NCBI GenBank assembly: GCA_963715825.1
Contig: CAVQSI010000016.1
Span: 62,001 to 126,000 of the forward strand
Direction of reading: 5' to 3'
DNA: 64,000 nt
Origin: Sva-07 sp963715825
GTDB lineage: Bacteria > Actinomycetota > Acidimicrobiia > Acidimicrobiales > Ilumatobacteraceae
In this document: positions 19,001 through 25,371 of the stretch, piece after piece
Layout of the letters: each line of letters opens with the position of its first letter
How positions within the stretch are numbered: position 1 is the first letter of the stretch
Made by a program: the position numbers and the translations under genes
The notes under the pieces: generated by a model
The model's database searches: none
What the model was told of the DNA's origin: nothing
The model's input: only the letters and a program-made list of their open reading frames with translations

Positions 19001-19406
19001 CGAACGCCGTCGACGCGACACCTCGACGATCCGACGCTCGCCGGCGACGTCGGCACCATCCAGCTCCAGCTCCAGCTCCAGCTCCGGTTCGGTGTCGGCA
19101 CAGGCGCTCGCCGCAAGCCTCACCGGCGGTCGCTCACCCGCTCGCTCGGACGTCGTCCAGCGCTGGGAAAAGGCGTCGCCGTCGCCGTCATTGACCTCGC
19201 CGTCCTCGTCGTCGTCGTCGTCGTCCACGTCGTCGAAGACGGCGCCACAGATCGGTGCGCATCGGGCGACAAAGGACTCCAACCCGTCGGCCGAATGGTT
19301 CCGTGAGCAGCTCGACGCCAACCTCGACCACGTGGTCCGGTTGCTCGAGGACCGGATGATCGTCGAACTCGAACGTCGTGGTGGACGAGCCTGGAGGCAA
19401 TCCTGA
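16053..19406 (+). CDS. very long disordered DUF4157 protein of the eCIS
   Basis: A 1117-residue protein. Residues about 1-860 are low-complexity, rich in Ala, Thr, Ser, Pro and Arg, with almost no predicted globular content. Around residues 920-965 is a DUF4157 zinc-peptidase-like segment: SIPSARLDEVMAHELTHIAH with HELTH at 934-938. DUF4157 is strongly linked to eCIS loci; some such domains are fused to cargo. The motif VQR recurs at 451-454, 666-668 and 1034-1037, as often seen in DUF4157 proteins. After poly-Ser runs a C-terminal helix follows (SAEWFREQLDANLDHVVRLL). The size and position between tube 3 and the LysM protein fit a cargo, processing factor or substitute tape measure; none is proven. 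It starts inside tube 3 and ends one base into the LysM gene. Confidence 0.8.
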   Translation: MSETTTSTDTAVDTVAPAELGTGMTHRARSQSVLARHWSPVGVVGAVGRASVGFSLAVGRSQSIRPTVRFGDLNSAALRPSFDVLRRHRGVDDADAGHGPLERRSLDQAGDSTVRAPARRPARPSDASALPAAASRASIERSRRHPKRRAHPTWTDQIINRSSVDATRSTPTSSIAGPPPVAAVPDGFVSSGDAKLDQLRLLASAHEAGATPRDSTAGRQLPGGERPAAAAAAASSGPLRRTTAADPTVAVRADGPGRLARAMRPESAVSPAVPSARLGGPPAPLTTGARSAPASSSSPVRRSTQAQAPSRLDSLRSMLVEQGILDAGSDHVGAPASSSSPTPAGPTGASPRPSTPAGRTASVGRTGPVDPAGPRRPTNLSSDLQRAAGADVRRSTSTPDDSGAQTTRGDSTTTSARTATSPGTDPSPSGVDVAPRPSSEPGLSSASPSPVVQRAVDSTAPGRPAVDQRSAVALAERIADAMTPTPATATRPTATTTTTPTPQTSPTAYTTPTTPTTPTTTTVTGATKQRLRAQRLLRSGLVTDTSASDTFATGETSNQTTADAAMARTMAPTMAPTIEPVRTSASIDTVEARSLPTLSPARRPVLDERLPSLARVDSTPSTLIRRVTLPRALSSTHRPASQLAPVHVRDVPGATRTSGSVASAPVQRASTVSLGDAVASTRVATITQREPNSSGAPWESPTTSAAGPLLQVVRRIAATDVAAAASPYTATTAATTTPTPSEAMNVAGGEALTGARTSRTRRTAASTASSTATAATANSTATAPSTVTAAAANSTAAGAVARSTAAAVAATARAGALAEVMRSVAPGQSDANGGATPDAALPSEPTAQAPAERVADQFMSVLSETIRRRPAPLPTTYRPLADAIAGPRPVMLSTDTASRKALRSVGKVAATTGDTIHLDHQSIPSARLDEVMAHELTHIAHPSPTPRFFDDIDDSPEERRAEQVAKVMARSPLAPSATTSAPPERRRRDTSTIRRSPATSAPSSSSSSSSSGSVSAQALAASLTGGRSPARSDVVQRWEKASPSPSLTSPSSSSSSSSTSSKTAPQIGAHRATKDSNPSAEWFREQLDANLDHVVRLLEDRMIVELERRGGRAWRQS
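18345..18480 (+). repeat. imperfect Ala/Ser/Thr codon repeats in DUF4157 gene
   Basis: Degenerate repeats built on ACCGCTGCG-type and AACTCGACC-type blocks encode repeated TA-ANSTA-like peptides. They mark a disordered linker and a likely site of length variation. Confidence 0.5.
19061..19240 (+). repeat. hexamer and trinucleotide microsatellites (poly-Ser)
   Basis: About five copies of CAGCTC/AGCTCC at 19061-19090 and a CGT run at about 19202-19240 each encode Ser tracts in the DUF4157 protein. Both are slip-prone and could change length in steps of whole codons. Confidence 0.6.
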
Positions 19407-20068
19407 TGTCGAACCAATTGCAGAAGGCCTACCTCGAAGTCGAGACCGGCGAACGGATCGATTGCATGTTCAACCCGACGAGCTTCTCGTTCGCCACGCA
19501 GAACCGCTGGGAGTCCGACAGCGTGCCCGGCAAGGCCACCCCGACGCTGCGGTATGCGGGCGGCTCGGGCGGCACGTTCGGCTTGAACCTGACCTTCGAC
19601 ACAACCGGCACCGGCAAGCCCGTCAGCAACTTCACCAACAAGCTGTTGAAGCTCATGGAGGTCGACGAAGCGCTGCCCGGGTTCGATGCGAGCATCGGCA
19701 ATGGCCGTCCCCCGTGGGTGAAGTTCCACTGGGGCACACACGTCCACTCGTTCAAAGCCGTGATCACCTCCACCAACATCACCTTCACCTACTTCTCCAA
19801 CGAGGGCCTGCCGCTGCGCGCCACCGCCGATTTGTCGCTCGAGCAGTACGAACCGGACGCCAACTGGGGTCCGCAGAACCCGACGTCGGGCACGCCGAAG
19901 CCTCATCGCACCCATCAGGTGCAGGTTGGCGACACGCTTGATCGGATCTCGGCGCGCTACTTCGGTGATTCGACGCGTTGGCGTGACATCGCCTCACTGA
20001 ACGGCATCCAGGACCCGCTCGACCTCACACCCGGTCGTCTGCTCTCGATTCCCGAACGGCAGAACTGA
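19406..20068 (+). CDS. LysM-containing eCIS tube/baseplate protein (Afp7-like)
   Basis: A 220-residue baseplate hub protein that connects the spike to the tube. The N-terminal domain (about residues 1-160) has the CIS-tube/Afp7 pattern: KAYLEVETGERIDCMFNPTSF, GTFGLNLTFDTTG, PWVKFHWGTHVHSFKAVI and LPLRATADLSLEQY. A C-terminal LysM (about residues 170-218) runs from HQVQVGDTLDRISARYFGD to LTPGRLLSIP. In AFP/PVC the matching protein packs around the spike; the LysM is a structural hub part rather than a wall-binding module. Start overlaps the DUF4157 stop by 1 nt with SD GGAGGC 7 nt upstream; the stop overlaps the spike gene by 1 nt. Confidence 0.92.
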   Translation: MSNQLQKAYLEVETGERIDCMFNPTSFSFATQNRWESDSVPGKATPTLRYAGGSGGTFGLNLTFDTTGTGKPVSNFTNKLLKLMEVDEALPGFDASIGNGRPPWVKFHWGTHVHSFKAVITSTNITFTYFSNEGLPLRATADLSLEQYEPDANWGPQNPTSGTPKPHRTHQVQVGDTLDRISARYFGDSTRWRDIASLNGIQDPLDLTPGRLLSIPERQN

Positions 20069-21888
20069 TGGCGAAGACCTTCACGTCGCTGCGCCCGATC
20101 GTCGAAGCACAAGGCTCCCAGCTCAGCGTGCAACAGCACTCGGCGCTCACGAGCATGCGCGTCACCAAGGGGCTCGGTACGCCGGCCCATGCCCGACTCG
20201 CCTTCACGGTCACCAAGGAATCCCCCGAGATCTCGGTGAAGCTCGGCAACTCGCTCAAGATCAGCGTCGATGGCCTGAAGAACGCCGACGCCAACGTCAA
20301 CTGGAGCCTGTTCGACGGCGTCGTGGTGAGCGTCGGCATCGAACTCGCCACCGGCACCACCCAGACCCTCGTTGTCGAGGCGTACGACAAGCTGTACACG
20401 CTCGGCCGTCAGACGGTTGCCAAGACCTACCTCAACCAGAAGCCGTCGGACATCGTGTCCCAGCTCGCGAGCGCCGCCGGGTTGAGCGCCACGATCGACA
20501 CGACGTTCGGCGGCACCTCGCCGCAGGTTGCTGCGTACCAGTACGGAACCGCCTACGCCTACATCGATCGCATGGTGCGCAACGAGGGGTGCGAGTGGTT
20601 CGTCGAGGAATCCACGCTCCACGTTCGTCCCCGGGCGTCCGCTGACGGCTCGCCGATCACGCTCACGGTGGGCCAGAACCTGCTCGGCTTCTCGGCCCGG
20701 TTCAGTGCCGTCGACCACGTCGACAAGGTCACCGTGACCGGGTGGGACGTCAAGAACAAGGCAGCCATCGTCGGCAACGCCACCTCGACGGGCACGCCGG
20801 CCGGAACGGCGAACACCGTGCTCACGACAGCCGCCGTGAAGAGTTCGGGCGTCGGCGGAACCACTGCGTTGTCGATCCCTCGACCCGTGACCGACCAGCA
20901 GGAAGCGGAACGGCTTGCGACGGGCATCGTCCATCGGCGTGAATCCGACATGCTGCGAGCCCGCGGACGTGCCAGTCCCGACAACGAGATCGTGCCCGGC
21001 GCCAAATTGGACCTCGACGGGTTGGTCGGCGGTTGGGACGGCACCTACTACTGCACCGAGGTCGAACACGTTTGGGGGAAATCGTCGTTCGACACCTACT
21101 TCGAGGTCGGCTCCAGCGAACCCGATTCGCTTGTCGACCTGTTGGGTGGATCAGCATCACCGTCGCTTGACCGCATGCTGGGCGGGCTCACCATCGGTGT
21201 CATCACCGACAACAAGGACCCCGACACGCTGAACCGGGTGAAGCTCAAGCTGCCGTATCTCGCCGACGACCAGCAGACCGGCTGGGCCCGCGTGCTGCAG
21301 CCGGGCGCAGGTAAAGGCCGCGGTTGGAACGTGCTGCCGGAGGTCGACGACGAAGTACTCGTCGGGTTCGAGCATGGCGACATCGATCGCCCCTACGTGC
21401 TCGGCGGCCTGGTCAACGGCAAGGACAAGCCGCCGTACCTCAACGCCGACGGCGGTGGCCACCTGGTCAAGAACGGCAAGGTCGTGGCTCGGACGTTCAC
21501 CTCTGCGCTCGGCCATGAGATCTACATCGCAGATGGCTCCGGGGAGACGGACAAACACATCAAACTGAAGACCGCTGGCGCCGAGGCGACGCTGTACCTC
21601 GGCGCTGACAAGATCGACCTGCAGGCCCACGGGATCGCGATCAAGGTGTTCAACACCGACGGCTCGATCCTGATCGCCGACGACGGAGCGATCACGCTGG
21701 AGAGCAAGAAGGACATCACGATCCAGTCGAAAGGTGACGTCAAGATCGAGGGCGCGAACGTGTCGATCAAGGCCCAGTCCGGCGCAAAGGTCGAGGGGGT
21801 AACCGTCGACGTCAAGGCCCAGGCAAAGGCATCGTTCGAGGCCGCGGGGATTAACGAGATCAAGGGCATGCCGGTGAAGATCAACTGA
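20068..21888 (+). CDS. VgrG/gp5-gp27-like central spike protein (Afp8-like)
   Basis: Trimeric spike at the particle tip. Of 606 residues, about 1-340 form the gp27/gpD-like hub (for example SDIVSQLASAAGLSATIDTTF, YIDRMVRNEGCEWFVEE, LGFSARFSAVDHVDKVTVTGWD). About 370-450 is the gp5 OB-fold (RVKLKLPYLADDQQTGWARV, LPEVDDEVLVGFEHGDIDRPYVLGGL). About 490-606 is a beta-helix of short strands (KIDLQAHGIAIKVF, KKDITIQSKGDVKIEGANVSI). There is no extra effector domain at the C-terminus. It overlaps its neighbours by one base on both sides. The PAAR protein encoded at the operon start should cap it. Confidence 0.94.
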   Translation: MAKTFTSLRPIVEAQGSQLSVQQHSALTSMRVTKGLGTPAHARLAFTVTKESPEISVKLGNSLKISVDGLKNADANVNWSLFDGVVVSVGIELATGTTQTLVVEAYDKLYTLGRQTVAKTYLNQKPSDIVSQLASAAGLSATIDTTFGGTSPQVAAYQYGTAYAYIDRMVRNEGCEWFVEESTLHVRPRASADGSPITLTVGQNLLGFSARFSAVDHVDKVTVTGWDVKNKAAIVGNATSTGTPAGTANTVLTTAAVKSSGVGGTTALSIPRPVTDQQEAERLATGIVHRRESDMLRARGRASPDNEIVPGAKLDLDGLVGGWDGTYYCTEVEHVWGKSSFDTYFEVGSSEPDSLVDLLGGSASPSLDRMLGGLTIGVITDNKDPDTLNRVKLKLPYLADDQQTGWARVLQPGAGKGRGWNVLPEVDDEVLVGFEHGDIDRPYVLGGLVNGKDKPPYLNADGGGHLVKNGKVVARTFTSALGHEIYIADGSGETDKHIKLKTAGAEATLYLGADKIDLQAHGIAIKVFNTDGSILIADDGAITLESKKDITIQSKGDVKIEGANVSIKAQSGAKVEGVTVDVKAQAKASFEAAGINEIKGMPVKIN

Positions 21889-22307
21889 TGTCTGACACGT
21901 CCGATCCCTCCGACTTCATCGGTCGCGGCATCGCCTTCCCGTTGCGCGTCGACCAGTCCGGCTCGATCGCCACGTCGTCCGGCCCGAGCGACATCGATTC
22001 GTCGATCCGCATGATCCTCACGACGGCGCCGGGCGAGCGGCTGATGCGCCCGGCGTTCGGCTGCAAGATCTGGGAACTCCTCTTCGAGCCGATCAACGCC
22101 AACACGCTCGGTCTGATGAGCGAGGCGGTCAAGGAAGCGATCGGCCGGTGGGAACCACGCGTCACGCTCGAAGACGTGCGCCTCGACCCGTCGGGCCAGC
22201 ACGCCGGTCAGGTGCTCATCGAGATCGACTACGTGATCCGCGCCACCAACGACCGCCGCAACCTCGTGTACCCGTTCTACGTGATCCCCCGAGAGGACGA
22301 GCCATGA
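21888..22307 (+). CDS. gp25/gpW-like baseplate protein (Afp9-like)
   Basis: Baseplate component that nucleates sheath polymerisation and joins the wedge (T4 gp25, P2 gpW). The 139-residue protein carries the family core: GRGIAFPLRVDQSGSIATSS, IDSSIRMILTTAPGERLMRPAFGC with the conserved EPR-type motif represented by GRWEPRVTLEDVRLD, and the closing strand VLIEIDYVIRATNDRRNLVYPF. Its 1-base overlap with the spike gene and 4-base overlap (ATGA) with baseplate J show tight coupling. Confidence 0.93.
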   Translation: MSDTSDPSDFIGRGIAFPLRVDQSGSIATSSGPSDIDSSIRMILTTAPGERLMRPAFGCKIWELLFEPINANTLGLMSEAVKEAIGRWEPRVTLEDVRLDPSGQHAGQVLIEIDYVIRATNDRRNLVYPFYVIPREDEP

Positions 22308-24270
22308 GTCTCCCCGTCACCAACCTCGACGACCGCAAGTTCCAGGACCTCGTCGACGAGGCAAAGCGGATGATCCCGCAGCTCTGCCCCGAGTGGACCA
22401 ACCACAACCTGTCCGATCCCGGCGTGGCGCTGATCGAGCTGTTCGCCTGGATGACCGAGACGATGCTGTACCGGTTGAACCAGGCGCCCGACGTGTTCTA
22501 CACGCGCATGCTCAACCTGCTGGGCTTCGAGCAGTTTCCGGCGTCGGCGGCCCGAGTCGATCTGACGTTCTGGAACACCGGCGGCCGGTCCGAGCCGATC
22601 ACCATCCCGGCCGGCACGCAGGTCGCCACGTCCGGCACGATCGGTGATACGAAGGTGTTCACGACACTCGCCGACACCGTGATCGTGCCGCCGCGCATGA
22701 TCTCCGCGCTGACGTCCGACGGCGAGGACCGATACGTCGACGTCTGGGACGATCTGAGCGCCGGGCTCACGGGTGTGAAGTGTTTCCCGTCCGAGCCGAT
22801 GACGCCCGGCGATGCCTTCTACATCGGCTTCGAGAACTCGCTGGCCGGCAACGCGATCCGTCTCAACATCCGCGCCAGCGTCGAGGGCATCGGTGTCATC
22901 CCGGGTCGGCCGCCGCTGGTCTGGGAGACCTGGCAGGGCGAGGGATGGGTCGGCGCGACCATTCCCGAACTGCTCGGACCCGACGAGGTCGCCGACTCGA
23001 CCGGCGGCCTCAACCGAGACGGCAGCTTGATCCTGTTGTTGGCGTCCGAGCATCAGCCCCTCACGCTCGCAGGCGTGCGAGCCCACTGGCTGCGCGCTCG
23101 TCTCCTGCCCGCCAGCGCCGGACCGGCCCGCATATCGCGCCTCACCGCAGCTGCGTCGCATCACCGCCGAGAGCATGGGTGGCACCGTCGTCGCCGAACA
23201 CAGCCGGGTGGTGGTCGACGACGTCATCGGCAAGAGCACCGGCAAGCCCGATCAGTCGTTCCGATGCCGCAACACGCCGGTGCTGCCCCGTGAGCCGCAC
23301 GAGACGCTCGAGGTCGAACACGACGGCAACATCGTGCAGTGGAACGAGGTGAGCGACTTCGTCGACTCCGACCGCGACGACCTCCACTTCGCCTGGGACT
23401 CCTACACCGGCGAAGTTCGCTTCGGTCCGCTGATCCGCTACCCCGACGGCACGATGCGCCAGCACGGCGCAGTCCCGCCCGAAGGCGCACGAATTCGCCT
23501 CAACACCTACCGGAGCGGGGGAGGGGCGGCGGGCAACGTCGGCGCCAACACGCTCACGTCGTTGCAGACCTCGTTGCCGTACATCTCGCGGGTGCAGAAC
23601 CTGCTGCCAGCTCGCGGCGGCGTCGACGCGGAGACGGTCGAGAACGTCAAGCGGCGCGGTCCGCAGTCGCTGCGCGCCGGCGGCCGAGCGGTCACGGTGT
23701 CCGACTTCGAACGGCTCACCGCGCAGGCCGACAGCCGCGTCGGCCGGGTGCGATGCCTGCCGCCCGTGCAGCCGGGTGACCCGGTTCGACTCCTCGTGGT
23801 CCCGTCGATCAAGCAGCCGCCCGAGATGTTGCAGCTCGACCACTTCGCGCTGCCCGACGACATGATCCAGCGGATCGGCACGTATCTCGACGATCGGCGG
23901 ATCCTCGGCAGCAAGGTCGAGGTCGGCACCCCGTACTACCAGGGCGTGACCGTTGCGGCGCTCGTATCGGCTCGCCCCGGTCGACCCGCACTCGCTGGTG
24001 CAGGAGCGGGCGATGCGCACGCTCTACGACTTCATCAACCCGCTCACTGGCGGACCCGACGGGCTCGGATGGTCCTTCGACGTCGACTTGAACGCAGCGG
24101 CGATCTTCCAGCTGCTCGAAGCGGTCGAAGGCGTCGAACGCGTCGACGAGGTGCTGTTCTTCGAGTACGACCTGCGCAACCAGGAACGCATGGGCTTCGG
24201 CAAGGAACTGGTCAAGCTGGCACCCGATTCGTTGTTCCTGTCGACGAACCACCAAGTGATCGTGAGATGA
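22304..24270 (+). CDS. baseplate J/gp6-like protein, two apparent frameshifts
   Basis: Major baseplate wedge protein (T4 gp6, P2 gpJ; Afp11-like). Three consecutive frames encode one continuous protein of about 654 residues. Residues MSLPVTNLDDRKFQDLVDEAK to about RARLLPASAG are read from 22304; PAYRASPQLRRITAES to YYQGVTVAALVSARP in the +1 frame from about 23125; VDPHSLVQERAMRTLYDFI to the end in the next +1 frame from about 23978. Each junction looks like one surplus base (near 23120-23127 in GGACCGGCCC and near 23976-23980 in CCCCGG). Removing both restores the family sequence, so sequencing error is likelier than decay. The start overlaps gp25 (ATGA); the next gene starts 2 nt after the stop. 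Confidence 0.88.
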
Positions 24271-24271
24271 C

Positions 24272-24904
24272 ATGAGACGCGACGACTGGCTCCTCCATCA
24301 GCTCCCGGTCGGCATGGCCGAGGACGACTTCCTGTTCCGGTTCGTGTCGATCTTCCAGCGTGTCAGCGACACCGTCGTCCATCAGATCGACACGCTGCCG
24401 CACATGTTCGACCCGACGGTGGCGCCGGAGCCGATGGTGCAGACCATGGCCCAGTGGCTGGGCGTCGATTGGCTCGACTCGTCGATCGACGGGCGCCTCC
24501 AGCGCGAGATCGTGCTCCAGTACGCGCAGCTGATCCAGTGGCGTGGAACCAAACGCGGTCTGCAGCAGTTGTTGGAACTGCTCAGCGGCGGCCCGGCGAC
24601 GGTACGCGACTCGGGTGGCGTGTTCGCCGAGGGCGAGTCGCCCGCGGCGCCACCGCACGTTCGTCTCGACATCGAGTCGGCCGGTTGGAACTCGGTTCCC
24701 GACCTGGTGCGCATCATCCGCGACGAGCTGCCCGCCACGGTCACCTTCGACCTGTGGATCGCCGGCGAGCGGGTGTGGCCGACCGACGAGCAGCTCGCTG
24801 CCCGCACCGGCCAGCTGCCTCAGCGACGCACGCCGAAGGCAAGCACCTCGGCGGCGCCTGCCGGCCCCGACGCATCATCTGCAACGGAGCCCACCGATGG
24901 CTGA
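24272..24904 (+). CDS. P2 gpI-like tail/baseplate protein (Afp12-type)
   Basis: Baseplate-periphery protein that commonly follows gpJ and links fibres. The 210-residue protein contains HQIDTLPHMFDPTVAPEPMV, the conserved WLGVDWLDSSIDGRLQREIV and WRGTKRGLQQLLELLSG, all typical of the tail-protein domain found in eCIS loci. The C-terminus (about residues 165-210) is Pro/Ala/Thr-rich and disordered. It shares an 8-nt overlap with the zinc-ribbon gene. No fibre gene follows, so what it would bind is unclear. Confidence 0.85.
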   Translation: MRRDDWLLHQLPVGMAEDDFLFRFVSIFQRVSDTVVHQIDTLPHMFDPTVAPEPMVQTMAQWLGVDWLDSSIDGRLQREIVLQYAQLIQWRGTKRGLQQLLELLSGGPATVRDSGGVFAEGESPAAPPHVRLDIESAGWNSVPDLVRIIRDELPATVTFDLWIAGERVWPTDEQLAARTGQLPQRRTPKASTSAAPAGPDASSATEPTDG

Positions 24905-25334
24905 GATCACCTGTCCTGAATGCGGTCACCAGACCGACTTGGTCTCGATCCGTCGATCATCGGAGGAGTTCTGCACGCACTGCGACTACCCCTTGTTCTG
25001 GGTGTCGTCGAACGTGCCGACCACCACCAAGGGCGCCAACAGTGACGCGACGTTACGACGGCTGCCGGGTGCCGGTGGCCGCAACCGGGTCGGCACCAAG
25101 GTGTGTCCCGAGTGCGGCGAACTGAACCCGCTCGGCGAGACGCACTGCATCCGCTGTACCGCCGAGCTCGACCCCAAGCCGGTGCCCCCGCCCGTCGTGG
25201 TGGCACCTCCGCCCCCGCCCCCAGCGCCCGAGCCGGAACCCGAGCCGGAACCGATCGCCACCCCGTGGTGGTGGTGGCCCGCCGCCGCCCTGATCGCCTC
25301 CGCGATCGCCATCCCCATCCTCGCCTCGCTGTAG
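24897..25334 (+). CDS. tail-anchored double zinc-ribbon protein
   Basis: A 145-residue protein with two zinc ribbons: CPECG...CTHCD (about residues 6-29) and CPECGELNP...CIRC (about residues 70-87). A long Pro/Glu linker (PPPVVVAPPPPPPAPEPEP-type, about 95-118) leads to a single C-terminal hydrophobic segment (WWWWPAAALIASAIAIPI), which has almost nothing after it. The zinc ribbons should face the cytoplasm with a tail anchor in the membrane. It is the last gene of the eCIS operon, so a link between particle and membrane is plausible, but I know of no proven function. Its start overlaps the gpI-like gene by 8 nt. Confidence 0.8.
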   Translation: MAEITCPECGHQTDLVSIRRSSEEFCTHCDYPLFWVSSNVPTTTKGANSDATLRRLPGAGGRNRVGTKVCPECGELNPLGETHCIRCTAELDPKPVPPPVVVAPPPPPPAPEPEPEPEPIATPWWWWPAAALIASAIAIPILASL

Positions 25335-25342
25335 CCGGCGTA

Positions 25343-25365
25343 CACGATGTGCCAGGCACATCGTG
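25343..25365. terminator. 23-bp palindrome, bidirectional terminator
   Basis: Perfect 11-nt arms CACGATGTGCC/GGCACATCGTG flank a single A (25354). As RNA it folds as a 9-bp stem with a CCAGG loop. It occupies the 37-nt gap between the convergent eCIS operon and the Cna-B operon. Confidence 0.75.
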
Positions 25366-25371
25366 GCGGTG

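Noticed and set aside
22304..24270. Programmed ribosomal frameshifting in baseplate J
   Set aside because: Neither site has a convincing slippery sequence or downstream structure, two events in one gene would be needed, and similar shifts occur in unrelated genes nearby.
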